Assembly: GCF_001277255.1 (NCBI RefSeq)
Contig: NZ_CP012264.1
Location: 2,480,001 to 2,544,000, forward strand
Origin: Cronobacter condimenti 1330
Lineage (GTDB): Bacteria; Pseudomonadota; Gammaproteobacteria; Enterobacterales; Enterobacteriaceae
Direction of reading: 5' to 3'
Length of the DNA: 64,000 bases
In this document: positions 50,922-59,705 of the stretch, piece after piece
How positions within the stretch are numbered: the first letter of the stretch is position 1
Layout of the letters: each line of letters opens with the position of its first letter
Made by a program: the position numbers and the translations under genes
Notes under the pieces: model-generated
The model's database searches: none
The model's input: only the letters and a program-made list of their open reading frames with translations
Told to the model about the DNA's origin: nothing

Positions 50922-51584
50922 ATGCTACGAATTATTGATACCGAAACCTGCGGCCTGCAGGGCGGCGTTGTCGAAGTGGCGTCGGTGGACATTATCGACG
51001 GTGCGATAGTGAACCCGATGAGCGATCTGGTGCGCCCTGATCGCCCTATCAGCCATCAGGCGATGGCTATACACAAAATCACCGAGGCGATGGTCGCCGA
51101 TAAACCCTACATTGAAGAGGTGATCCCGCGCTATCACGGTAGCCCGTGGTACGTGGCGCATAATGCCAGCTTCGATCGCAAAGTGCTGCCAGAAATGCCT
51201 GGCGAGTGGATCTGCACCGTGAAGCTCGCGCGTCGCCTGTGGCCTGGCATTCGCTACAGTAATATGGGGTTGTATAAATCGCTGAAGTTACAAGTGGAGA
51301 CGCCGCCGGATCTGCATCATCACCGCGCGCTGTTTGACTGCTACATCACGGCAGCGCTGCTGCTTGAAATCATGAAGGTGTCCGGCTGGACGCCAGAAGA
51401 GATGGTGAATATCACCGGTCGCCCGCAGCTCATTGCCACCCTGCCATTCGGCAAATATCGCGGTGAGCCGGTAGCAGAGATAGCCGGGCGAGACCCGGGA
51501 TATTTGCGCTGGATGCTCAATAACGTCAAGCAACTCAATCCTGATTTGCGCCTGACGTTAAAGCACTACCTGGATAACGATTAA
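50922..51584 (+). CDS. exoX: Exodeoxyribonuclease X
   Basis: ExoX is a DEDDh 3'-5' exonuclease used in mismatch repair and UV repair. The 220 residues have IIDTETCGLQGG (ExoI), WYVAHNASFDRKVL (ExoII), and HHRALFDCYITAALL (ExoIII His-Asp). A C-terminal segment LPFGKYRGEPVAEIAGRDPG is typical of ExoX. Ends overlapping ptrB by 4 bp, convergent. Confidence 0.96.
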   Translation: MLRIIDTETCGLQGGVVEVASVDIIDGAIVNPMSDLVRPDRPISHQAMAIHKITEAMVADKPYIEEVIPRYHGSPWYVAHNASFDRKVLPEMPGEWICTVKLARRLWPGIRYSNMGLYKSLKLQVETPPDLHHHRALFDCYITAALLLEIMKVSGWTPEEMVNITGRPQLIATLPFGKYRGEPVAEIAGRDPGYLRWMLNNVKQLNPDLRLTLKHYLDND

Positions 51585-53644
51585 TCCGGCAACGGGCCCG
51601 GCGGCAGCGTCCCCTGGGCCAGCCCAATCAGAAACGCATACTCCATTGCCACCCCTTCGTAAGATTTAAAGCGCCCCGATTTCCCGCCGTGTCCTGAATC
51701 CATATCGGTACAGAGTAGCAACAGGTTGTCGTCGGTTTTCAGCTCACGCAGCTTCGCCACCCATTTTGCCGGTTCCCAGTACTGCACCTGCGAATCGTGC
51801 AGACCGGTAGTCACCAGCAAATGCGGGTAACGCTGCGCGCGCACGCAGTCATAAGGGCTATAGCTCTTCATATAGAAGTAGTAGTCCTTATCGGCGGGAT
51901 TGCCCCATTCTTCAAATTCCCCGGTCGTGAGCGGGATAGATTCATCAAGCATGGTCGTGACGACATCGACAAACGGCACCTGAGCTATCACGCCGCGAAA
52001 GAGTTCCGGACGTTCATTTATTGCTGTGCCCATCAACATGCCGCCTGCGCTGCCGCCCATGCCGAAGAGAGAGGCCGGATCGCCGTAGCGCAGCGCCAGC
52101 AGCGCGTCGCAAACATCCAGATAGTCATTAAAGGTATTTTTCTTCTTGAGGAATTTGCCTTCTTCATACCACTGCTGACCCAGCTCGCCGCCGCCGCGCA
52201 CGTGGGCGATAGCATAGACGAACCCGCGATCGAGCAGGCTCAGGCGGCTTGCGCTGAAATCGGCGTCGATACAGGTGCCGTAAGAGCCGTAGCCGTAAAC
52301 CAGCAGCGGGTTTTTGCCTTCGCGGAAATGATCTTTATGGTAAACCAGCGACACCGGCACTTCGACGCCGTCGCGCGCAGTGATCCAGATATGTTCGCTG
52401 CTGTAATTGCTGGCCTCAAAACCCGCCACGTCAGTCTGCTTAAGGACGCGACGCTCGCCGGTTTCCATGTTCAGCTCAAACAACGTGTCAGGCATCGTCA
52501 TTGAGGAGTAGCCGTAACGCAGTTTGCACGTTTCCGGCTCCGGGTTATAGGCAACCCAGGTGACATACGCCGGATCGTCAAAGGCGATACCGACAGACTC
52601 GTGCGTTTTGCGGTTAATCTGGCGCAGGCTCGTGAGACCGCGCTGGCGCTCTTCTACAACCAGCCAGTCGGCGAAAAGCGTAAAGCCCTCCAGCATCACC
52701 TGCTCGCGCGGAGGAATAATCTCCTCCCAGCGAGCTTCATCACGCACACGGCTGCGGTACAGCCCAAAGTTTTTACCGGCGCGATTGGAGCGGATGTAAA
52801 ACATATGCTGGAAATGATCGATGCTGTATTCGTGATCTTTGCGACGCGCTAAAAAACTTAACGGCGGCGCGTCGGCCAGGTCGGCGTTTACCAGCAGCAC
52901 TTCTGTGGTAGTGGCGCTGCCTAGGAAAATAAGAATGAAATTCTGCGACGTCGTTTTATATAGACTGACGTAGAACGTTTCATCTTTCTCTTCATAAACC
53001 AGTTCATCCTCTTCAGCGCTGGTGTCGAGTGTATGCCGCCAGATCTGATACGGCAGCAGCGTGACGGGATGTTTACGAACGTAATAGAGCGTGCGCGAGT
53101 CATTGGCCCAGACGAAACTTGCGGACACATTCTCCAGCACTTCGGGATACCACTGGCCAGTTTCCTGATTACGAAAACGCAGACCATACTGACGGCGGGA
53201 GAGAAAATCTTCCGCCACTGCCATAACGCTATTATCTGGCGCAATATCCATGCCGCCGAGCGTATAGAACTCGCTATGGGCAGCGCGTTTGTTGCCGTCC
53301 AGCAGGACATCCCACTCATCCCACTCGCTCTGGATGATCGACTGCCGTTGATAGATGGCGTACTCGCAGCCGGTATCGTAAATCTGCCGGTAGCGATAGC
53401 CATTTTTCACGTAGGGCGCGGAGACATCGCGCGGGGGAATACGGCTGACCATCTCCCCAAGCAGCCGCTCTTCAAGCGCTTTTTGCGTGGACATCACGCG
53501 ACGGCCGTAGTCGTTTTCCTGGTGCAGGTAATCCAGCACGTCCGGCTGCGAGCGTGTATCGTCCCGCAACCAGTAATAGTTGTCGATGCGGGTATCGCCA
53601 TGCTGTGTGATGGCATAAGGAATCGGTTTCGCTTTCGGTGGCAT
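51581..53644 (-). CDS. ptrB: Oligopeptidase B (protease II)
   Basis: PtrB cleaves short peptides after Lys or Arg. From MPPKAKPIPYAI (53644) it has 687 residues (K-12: 686). The N-terminal seven-blade beta-propeller is followed by the alpha/beta-hydrolase domain with VYGYGSYG, nucleophile GGSAGGMLMG, and the Asp/His of GLHDSQVQYWE and DSGHGGKSG. GTG 53668 is a weaker alternative start. Confidence 0.95.
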   Translation of the reverse strand: MPPKAKPIPYAITQHGDTRIDNYYWLRDDTRSQPDVLDYLHQENDYGRRVMSTQKALEERLLGEMVSRIPPRDVSAPYVKNGYRYRQIYDTGCEYAIYQRQSIIQSEWDEWDVLLDGNKRAAHSEFYTLGGMDIAPDNSVMAVAEDFLSRRQYGLRFRNQETGQWYPEVLENVSASFVWANDSRTLYYVRKHPVTLLPYQIWRHTLDTSAEEDELVYEEKDETFYVSLYKTTSQNFILIFLGSATTTEVLLVNADLADAPPLSFLARRKDHEYSIDHFQHMFYIRSNRAGKNFGLYRSRVRDEARWEEIIPPREQVMLEGFTLFADWLVVEERQRGLTSLRQINRKTHESVGIAFDDPAYVTWVAYNPEPETCKLRYGYSSMTMPDTLFELNMETGERRVLKQTDVAGFEASNYSSEHIWITARDGVEVPVSLVYHKDHFREGKNPLLVYGYGSYGTCIDADFSASRLSLLDRGFVYAIAHVRGGGELGQQWYEEGKFLKKKNTFNDYLDVCDALLALRYGDPASLFGMGGSAGGMLMGTAINERPELFRGVIAQVPFVDVVTTMLDESIPLTTGEFEEWGNPADKDYYFYMKSYSPYDCVRAQRYPHLLVTTGLHDSQVQYWEPAKWVAKLRELKTDDNLLLLCTDMDSGHGGKSGRFKSYEGVAMEYAFLIGLAQGTLPPGPLPD

Positions 53645-53733
53645 GTCGCTGTTCTTTTTGTTTAACACCCTGTAAGGGTGGCAAAACCCGCGCGCGTTGC
53701 AAGCGAAACATGCCTCTTTAACGCATTATCTGC

Positions 53734-54417
53734 TTATCCTGGCAGCGCTTTTTTCTCCTGCTGGATGTCGCGCTCAATCTCTTCACGGACTTCCTGCGGG
53801 ATTTTCAGGGCATCGCCGAGTGCCTGCAGGTAGCTACGCTCCATAAAGTGGTCGATATCAATCGCCGCACAGCTGAGAAAATAAAGCTCCAGCGCTTCTT
53901 CTTCGTTTTTCACATCAGCGGCAAGGCGCATCGGGTCGAGTGGCTGATTAATCGCCTGCTCGACCAGCACGCGGCCCTGCTCTTCAATGCCGGCTTCCTG
54001 TAACTGTCGCTCAATCGCCGCGCGCTCCTGGTCATCAATATGCCCGTCGCTTTTGGCGGCAAACACCAGCGCCAGAATCAACCGCTCGGCGCGGCGATCG
54101 ACAGGCGTCGCCTGTTGCCCATATTGCGGCTCGTCCTGGTGCGCGGCGCGGATTTTATCTTTGTACTTATTCCAGAGAACGGTACCGGCCACTGCGCCGC
54201 CGCCTACCAGCAGCGCGCCGCCGCCATATTTCGCGAGCAACTTGCGTGAAGATTTGCTGGCGACCAAAAGACCAGCCAGCCCGCCCAGCGCGCCGGGAGT
54301 GATCAACTTACTGAGCCCTTTGGAGCGCAGGGCATCCTGTATTCCCCCCGCACTGCCTGACGACCCGGCGCCACTCTGCCCTAACATTGACTGAAGTTGT
54401 GTCAACCAGTTGCTCAT
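53734..54417 (-). CDS. yebE: YebE, DUF533 membrane protein
   Basis: From MSNWLTQLQSMLG (54417, GGAGG upstream) the protein has 227 residues (K-12: 219). A Gly/Ser-rich N-terminal part and a hydrophobic glycine-rich stretch (about 55-95) precede a helical tellurite-resistance-like C-terminal half (RRAERLILALVFAAKSDGHI). CpxR-regulated in E. coli. The function is unknown. The reading frame upstream is spurious. Confidence 0.92.
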   Translation of the reverse strand: MSNWLTQLQSMLGQSGAGSSGSAGGIQDALRSKGLSKLITPGALGGLAGLLVASKSSRKLLAKYGGGALLVGGGAVAGTVLWNKYKDKIRAAHQDEPQYGQQATPVDRRAERLILALVFAAKSDGHIDDQERAAIERQLQEAGIEEQGRVLVEQAINQPLDPMRLAADVKNEEEALELYFLSCAAIDIDHFMERSYLQALGDALKIPQEVREEIERDIQQEKKALPG

Positions 54418-54539
54418 TCTGTTCCTCCGCACGGATAAGTGATAACCCAAGCGTAAGCGAGCAGACGTCAAGATGTGTCGGGAACCGCAAGGAAGGGAAA
54501 AGACGCGGCACGCCGATGGGCGAGCGCGCCGCAGGAAGA

Positions 54540-54887
54540 TTAATGCTGGTAGTGGGCAAGGCCTTTCTTGCAGTCGACCGTCACCTGATAATGAATATCT
54601 GTATTTTTGCCGCGGACGGTGAGTGGCACTGTCCACTTATCGTCTTTACCGACGATCGCTTTGCTGTTGATCCAGGCAACCGGATCGGCCTGACCGAGCG
54701 TTTTCTGATCGTCAGCCCATTTGACAATACGGTTTTGCAGATAGTCGCGCTTGACGCTTGCGACAATGCCCTCTGCCGTCATGCCCTCACAGGTCGGGAA
54801 ATGCACCTGACGCGGATCGTCTGCATGCGCGGTGGCGGTAGCGGCAAGTAATGCAAAGGAAATCAGGGCTCCTGCTGTTTTTTTCAT
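54540..54887 (-). CDS. yebF: YebF, extracellularly exported small protein
   Basis: The 115 residues begin with a signal peptide (MKKTAGALISFALLAATATAHA) and contain two mature cysteines (FPTCEGM and VDCKKG) that form the family's disulfide. YebF of E. coli reaches the medium through OmpF/OmpC porins. GGAGAAGCACG precedes ATG 54887. The open frame extends further but without similarity. Confidence 0.92.
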   Translation of the reverse strand: MKKTAGALISFALLAATATAHADDPRQVHFPTCEGMTAEGIVASVKRDYLQNRIVKWADDQKTLGQADPVAWINSKAIVGKDDKWTVPLTVRGKNTDIHYQVTVDCKKGLAHYQH

Positions 54888-55184
54888 CGTGCTTCTCCGA
54901 AGACGGGGTGATGAAAAAAGTCTGGTACAAAACCAGCGAAGCGCAAGCGAACCCCACAAAATGAAAGGTTAATAGCAGGACAGGGAAATGACGAAGGCCC
55001 GAAAGAACAACCTTCAGACCAGGTAAAGCAATGGAGCGCGCATGGACTGTACGCGCAAAACCACACGCGAAACCACACGCGAAACGTACATGGCAAAGCC
55101 GCCCAGCATCAGGGGGAAATCGCAGGAAATACGACGACAAAACAGGGCAACAAGAAACGTGACAACAGCGCGCCGTAAAGCCGC
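54888..55184. other. yebF-yebG intergenic region with a tandem 12-mer
   Basis: It contains the yebF promoter region and two exact copies of AAACCACACGCG (55058-55081), with a partial third AAAC. No convincing gene is seen. A plus-strand frame at 55042 runs across the yebG terminator and is not supported. Confidence 0.6.
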
Positions 55185-55221
55185 AAAAAACCGCGCCGCT
55201 GACGATACTGCCGTCAGCGGC
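55185..55221 (-). terminator. yebG terminator
   Basis: On the minus strand GCCGCTGACG-GCAGTAT-CGTCAGCGGC, a perfect 10-bp stem, is followed by GCGGTTTTTT, 17 bp after the yebG stop. Confidence 0.92.
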
Positions 55222-55237
55222 ACAGCGAAGGACGTGA

Positions 55238-55606
55238 TTACGCCGCTTTTGTGCGTTTACGCGCGGTGTGCAGCGCAACAGCGCCCTCTTCACCCTCTGC
55301 GTGTTCGTCACTTTCAGCGGGTTCGTCCTGTGCAGGTTTTGCCTCGCCATCGGTTTGCTCGCTGGTTTCCTGCGGCAGACGCCCGGTGCGCACGATCGTG
55401 CTGAGGTTGTCTTTCTGCTCGGCCATCCACAGTGCCAGCTTCTCTGTCTGGCCTTCCGCCAGTTCAACCGGCGACTGCGCAAGCCAACCTTCCAGGGCCT
55501 CCGCTAAATCGAGCATTTTGTCCCAGGCGTCGGCTTCCTTTTTACTGGCAAATGACATTTTTTCCACACCCTCACGGATTACGACGTATTTAATTTCTAC
55601 CGCCAT
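55238..55606 (-). CDS. yebG: YebG, SOS-induced protein with extended acidic tail
   Basis: From MAVEIKYVVIREGVEKMSF (55606) the protein has 122 residues; K-12 YebG has 96. The conserved part is residues 1-83. The extra tail after LPQETSEQTDG is rich in Glu, Asp and Ala and ends with a basic ARKRTKAA. A perfect LexA box lies 15 bp upstream, consistent with DNA-damage induction. Its biochemical function is unknown. Confidence 0.92.
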   Translation of the reverse strand: MAVEIKYVVIREGVEKMSFASKKEADAWDKMLDLAEALEGWLAQSPVELAEGQTEKLALWMAEQKDNLSTIVRTGRLPQETSEQTDGEAKPAQDEPAESDEHAEGEEGAVALHTARKRTKAA

Positions 55607-55620
55607 GTTGCAACTCCCGT

Positions 55621-55640
55621 TACTGTATTTATATACAGTA
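55621..55640. promoter_or_regulatory. LexA (SOS) box of yebG
   Basis: TACTGTATTTATATACAGTA has the CTGT-N8-ACAG core with both flanking TA positions, an excellent SOS box, centred about 24 bp before the yebG start. Confidence 0.92.
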
Positions 55641-55682
55641 TACCGCCGTTTTTCATGGAATGCAAATGGCACACACTGCGCA

Positions 55683-55698
55683 AAGCAAACGTTTTCGT
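55683..55698 (+). promoter_or_regulatory. PurR box of purT
   Basis: AAGCAAACGTTTTCGT matches 15 of 16 positions of the PurR consensus ACGCAAACGTTTNCNT. It lies 41 bp before purT. Confidence 0.85.
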
Positions 55699-55738
55699 AT
55701 ATACTGCCGCCAGAATTTCACACAGCAGGAATGCAGCT

Positions 55739-56917
55739 ATGGCAATGTTAGGAACCGCTCTGCGTCCGTCAGCAACCCGCGTTATGTTGCTTGGTTCAGG
55801 GGAACTGGGAAAAGAAGTCGCGATTGAGTGTCAGCGCCTGGGAATCGAAGTGATCGCCGTTGATCGCTATGCCGATGCGCCGGCCATGCAGGTGGCGCAC
55901 CGCAGTCATGTCATCAATATGCTCGACGGCGCCGCGCTGAAAAATCTGGTCGCACAAGAGATGCCTGATTTTATCGTGCCGGAGATCGAAGCCATCGCCA
56001 CCGACGCGCTGGTCGAGCTTGAACAGCAGGGCCAGCGCGTGGTGCCAACCGCCCGTGCCGCACGCCTGACCATGAACCGCGAAGGCATTCGCCGCCTCGC
56101 CGCCGAAGAGCTGGGCTTGCCCACCTCCCCCTATCGATTTGCTGATAACGAAACGCAGTTTCGCGAAGCCGTCGCACACATCGGCCTGCCCTGCATCGTG
56201 AAGCCCGTGATGAGTTCTTCGGGTAAGGGCCAGAGCTTTGTTCGCAGCCTCGATGCGCTCGACGCCGCCTGGCAGTATGCCCAGCAGGGTGGACGCGCGG
56301 GCGCGGGCAAAGTCATTATCGAAGGTGTCGTGAAGTTTGATTTTGAAATCACGCTGTTGACCGTAAGCGCGTCAGACGGTGTACATTTCTGCGCGCCTGT
56401 CGGTCATCGTCAGGAAGAGGGCGACTACCGTGAATCCTGGCAGCCGCAGCACATGAGCGATGTGGCGCTGGCCCGCGCTCAGGACATCGCCCGGAACGTT
56501 GTGCAGGCGCTCGGCGGTTACGGCGTGTTCGGTGTGGAGTTGTTTGTTTGCGGCGACGAAGTGGTATTCAGCGAAGTCTCTCCGCGTCCGCACGATACCG
56601 GTATGGTGACGCTTATCTCGCAAGATCTCTCAGAGTTTGCCCTGCATGTACGCGCCTTTCTCGGCCTGCCGGTGGGCGACATTCGCCAGTATGGTCCGGC
56701 GGCCTCGGCGGTTATCCTGCCGACGCTTAAAAGCGATGACGTGAAGTTTGCCGGGATTTCCGGTGCGCTTGGCGCAGGGTTGCAACTGCGGCTGTTCGGC
56801 AAGCCGGAAATCGACGGCTCGCGTCGTCTGGGAGTGGCGCTCGCCACTGGCGAGACCATCGAGGATGCCGTTGCGCGCGCAAAAGCGTCTGCCGCCAGCG
56901 TCACGGTGAAAGGCTAA
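55739..56917 (+). CDS. purT: Formate-dependent GAR transformylase PurT
   Basis: PurT formylates glycinamide ribonucleotide with formate and ATP in purine synthesis. From MAMLGTALRPSATRV it has 392 residues, equal to K-12. ATP-grasp motifs are visible: VMLLGSGELGKEV, KPVMSSSGKGQSFVRS, EGVVKFDFEITLLTV and SEVSPRPHDTGMVTL. The ATG at 55655 is rejected; it lies upstream of the PurR box. Confidence 0.97.
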   Translation: MAMLGTALRPSATRVMLLGSGELGKEVAIECQRLGIEVIAVDRYADAPAMQVAHRSHVINMLDGAALKNLVAQEMPDFIVPEIEAIATDALVELEQQGQRVVPTARAARLTMNREGIRRLAAEELGLPTSPYRFADNETQFREAVAHIGLPCIVKPVMSSSGKGQSFVRSLDALDAAWQYAQQGGRAGAGKVIIEGVVKFDFEITLLTVSASDGVHFCAPVGHRQEEGDYRESWQPQHMSDVALARAQDIARNVVQALGGYGVFGVELFVCGDEVVFSEVSPRPHDTGMVTLISQDLSEFALHVRAFLGLPVGDIRQYGPAASAVILPTLKSDDVKFAGISGALGAGLQLRLFGKPEIDGSRRLGVALATGETIEDAVARAKASAASVTVKG

Positions 56918-56949
56918 AAAAAAGCGCCGCTCACGGGCGGCGCCTTTTA
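56915..56949. terminator. Bidirectional terminator between purT and eda
   Basis: GCGCCGC/GCGGCGC stem with A7 upstream and CTTTTA downstream; it serves purT and, from the other side, eda. Confidence 0.88.
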
Positions 56950-56966
56950 TCGCTTTGCGTAAAAAC

Positions 56967-57605
56967 TTACTGCGCGCCTTCAACCGCTTCGCGAGCAAGT
57001 TTCGTGATGCGATCCCAGTCGCCGGCTTCCATCGCGTCTGCCGGTACCAGCCAGGAGCCGCCGATGCACAGCACGCTTTTCAGTGCCAGGTAATCACGGT
57101 AGTTGGCCGGTGAGATACCGCCGGTCGGGCAGAAACGCACCTGAGAGAACGGACCTGCAATCGCCTGCAGCGCTTTCGTGCCGCCGTTGGCTTCCGCCGG
57201 GAAGAATTTGAATTCTTTCAGGCCGTAATCCATACCCAGCATCAGTTCAGAAACGGTGCTGATACCCGGGATAAGCGGGATAGAACCTTCCGTTGCCGCT
57301 TTCAGCAGCGGCTCGGTCAGGCCCGGGCTAATCGCAAACTGCGCACCCGCTTCCGTGACTTCTTTAAGCTGCTCTGCGTTCAGCACGGTGCCCGCGCCGA
57401 TAATAGCGTCCGGCACTTCTTTCGCAATCGCACGGATAGCGTCCATTGCGCACGGGGTACGCAGCGTCACTTCCAGCACGCGTACGCCGCCTGCCAGTAG
57501 CGCTTTTGCCATCGGGACCGCATGCTCCAGCTTGTTAATCACAATAACCGGCACGACCGGACCGCTTTTCAGGATCTGTTCGGCACTCGTTTTCCAGTTT
57601 TTCAT
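56967..57605 (-). CDS. eda: KHG/KDPG aldolase
   Basis: Eda splits 2-keto-3-deoxy-6-phosphogluconate to pyruvate and glyceraldehyde 3-phosphate, the last Entner-Doudoroff step. The 212 residues contain RVLEVTLRT (catalytic Glu45), GAGTVLN, and the Schiff-base lysine in KEFKFFPAE (Lys133). It follows edd by about 60 bp as in K-12. It also serves KDG-derived intermediates controlled by kdgR. Confidence 0.97.
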   Translation of the reverse strand: MKNWKTSAEQILKSGPVVPVIVINKLEHAVPMAKALLAGGVRVLEVTLRTPCAMDAIRAIAKEVPDAIIGAGTVLNAEQLKEVTEAGAQFAISPGLTEPLLKAATEGSIPLIPGISTVSELMLGMDYGLKEFKFFPAEANGGTKALQAIAGPFSQVRFCPTGGISPANYRDYLALKSVLCIGGSWLVPADAMEAGDWDRITKLAREAVEGAQ

Positions 57606-57664
57606 CTGTGGATCTCTCCCGCCATTTTTATAAGAGGGTGTGGTGCACGCCTGCGCACCAATAA

Positions 57665-59476
57665 TTAAAAGTCGATGCAGGTCGCGCCCTGCTCTGCCCC
57701 GGACAGTTTTTCACGCAGTGCGCCGAAGAGCTCGCGCCCCGTTCCCACGCGCTGTGCGCTGAGATCCGGGTGGAAAGCCTCGCGTTGTGAAAGCGTCGCG
57801 TCGTCCACCAGCAGCGTCAGTTCACCGGTCTGGCCGTTTACGCGGATAATGTCGCCATCGCGCACTTTCGCAAGCAATCCGCCGTCGTAGGCTTCCGGCG
57901 TGACGTGAATGGCTGACGGCACTTTTCCCGACGCGCCAGAGAGGCGACCATCCGTGACCAATGCAATTTTGAAACAGCGGTCCAATAATACACCAAGCGG
58001 TGGCATAAGTTTATGTAATTCTGGCATACCGTTCGCTTTTGGCCCCTGATGGCGCACAACCACCACGCAGTCGCGGTCCAGCAGCCCGGCCTCGAACGCC
58101 GGCAACACGTCATGCTGGCTCTCGAAAACCACGGCTGGCGCTTCTACCACCTGGTTTTCGACCGGCACGGCGGAGGTTTTCATGACCGCGCGACCAAGGT
58201 TACCGCTCAGCACTTTGGTGCCGCCGTGCTGTGAGAACGGCTTGTCGACCGTGGCGATGATGGCATCATCCAGCGATGCTGCAGCCCCGTCGCGCCAGGC
58301 GAGTTCGCCGTTATTGAGCCACGGCTCCTGGGTGTAGCGCGTCAGGCCAAAGCCCGCCACGGTGTTAACATCTTCATGCAGCAGCCCGCCTTTCAGCAGT
58401 TCGCGCATCAGTACCGGCACGCCGCCTGCAGCCTGGAAGTGGTTAATATCCGCCGGGCCGTTCGGGTAGAGACGCGCCAGCAGCGGCACCGCTTCGGAGA
58501 GCTCGGAGAAATCGTCCCAGTTGATGATGATGCCGGCTGCGCGCGCCATCGCCACCAGATGCATGGTGTGGTTGGTCGACCCGCCTGTAGCGAGCAGTGC
58601 CACAATACCGTTCACAACGACTTTTTCGTCAACCAGTCTGCCAAGCGGCATCCAGTCATTGCCATTGCCGGTAAGCCGCGTGACCTGGCGTGCGGCGGCG
58701 GCGGTCAGCGCGTGGCGCAGCGGCGCGTCCGGGTGCACAAACGAGGAGCCTGGCAGTTGCATCCCCATAAATTCGATCACCATCTGGTTGGTATTGGCGG
58801 TGCCGTAGAACGTACAGGTGCCCGGTTCGTGATAAGACGCCGCTTCTGATTCCAGCAGCGCGGCGCGATCAACTTTCCCTTCAGCGTAAAGCTGGCGAAT
58901 ACGCACCTTCTCTTTATTCGGCAAACCACTCGACATCGGACCGGACGGAATAAAGACGCCCGGCAGATGGCCGAATGAAAGCGCAGCCATCACCAGCCCC
59001 GGCACGATTTTGTCGCATACGCCCAGATACAGCGCGCCGTCGAACATGTTATGAGACAGGCCGACCGCGGCTGACATGGCAATCACTTCCCGGCTCAGCA
59101 GCGACAGTTCCATGCCGTCCTGGCCTTGCGTCACGCCATCACACATTGCCGGTACGCCGCCTGCGACCTGCGCCACCGCGCCGACGCTATGCAGCGCGTC
59201 CCGGATCTGCTGCGGGTAGTTTTCATAAGGCTGATGTGCGGAGAGCATGTCGTTATAGGAGGTGATGATGCCGATATTGTTACGCAGCATGCTTTTCAGC
59301 GCCGCTTTATCATCCGGCTGGCACGCGGCGAAACCGTGAGCCAGGTTACCGCAGGCAAGGCTTGCGCGATGGACGGTCTGGCTTTTCGCCTCTTCAATGC
59401 GCGCCAGATACGCTTCACGCGTCGCGCGGGAACGTTCGGTGATACGTTTTGTTACCCGTAACAATTTTGGATGCAT
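57665..59476 (-). CDS. edd: Phosphogluconate dehydratase
   Basis: Edd dehydrates 6-phosphogluconate to KDPG and carries an iron-sulfur cluster. The 603 residues equal K-12, with conserved cysteines in MCDGVTQGQDGM, GVCDKIVPG and GTCTFYGTANT, and the DRDCVVVVRHQGPKANGMPE stretch. First gene of the edd-eda operon. Confidence 0.97.
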   Translation of the reverse strand: MHPKLLRVTKRITERSRATREAYLARIEEAKSQTVHRASLACGNLAHGFAACQPDDKAALKSMLRNNIGIITSYNDMLSAHQPYENYPQQIRDALHSVGAVAQVAGGVPAMCDGVTQGQDGMELSLLSREVIAMSAAVGLSHNMFDGALYLGVCDKIVPGLVMAALSFGHLPGVFIPSGPMSSGLPNKEKVRIRQLYAEGKVDRAALLESEAASYHEPGTCTFYGTANTNQMVIEFMGMQLPGSSFVHPDAPLRHALTAAAARQVTRLTGNGNDWMPLGRLVDEKVVVNGIVALLATGGSTNHTMHLVAMARAAGIIINWDDFSELSEAVPLLARLYPNGPADINHFQAAGGVPVLMRELLKGGLLHEDVNTVAGFGLTRYTQEPWLNNGELAWRDGAAASLDDAIIATVDKPFSQHGGTKVLSGNLGRAVMKTSAVPVENQVVEAPAVVFESQHDVLPAFEAGLLDRDCVVVVRHQGPKANGMPELHKLMPPLGVLLDRCFKIALVTDGRLSGASGKVPSAIHVTPEAYDGGLLAKVRDGDIIRVNGQTGELTLLVDDATLSQREAFHPDLSAQRVGTGRELFGALREKLSGAEQGATCIDF

Positions 59477-59597
59477 AAAAATTCCTCTTCATTTTCTGCT
59501 GAGGCCGCCTGTTTTGCGTTGCGCAACAACAGAAGGTTTTGCCGTATACGCGCCAGCCGCGCCTCACAGGAGCAAAATCGCTTCAGCCAGTGTAATG

Positions 59598-59632
59598 AAA
59601 AAAGCCCCGCTGGTGAATCCAGGCGGGGCTTG
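59598..59632 (-). terminator. zwf terminator
   Basis: On the minus strand AAGCCCCGC (then CTGG) pairs with (CCAG then) GCGGGGCTT and is followed by TTTT. About 75 bp after the zwf stop. Confidence 0.8.
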
Positions 59633-59705
59633 AAAATGGAATTTTTTACACAACTCGTGTTCCGGATCATGTTACCGGTAAAGTAACAGCCATCCTCTTT
59701 CGCGT

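Noticed and set aside
55042..55404. Plus-strand 120-residue basic frame (MDCTRKTTRET...) with a fair GGAG ribosome site
   Set aside because: It reads through the strong yebG terminator (55185-55221) and then antisense through yebG, a pattern of a chance frame in GC-rich DNA.
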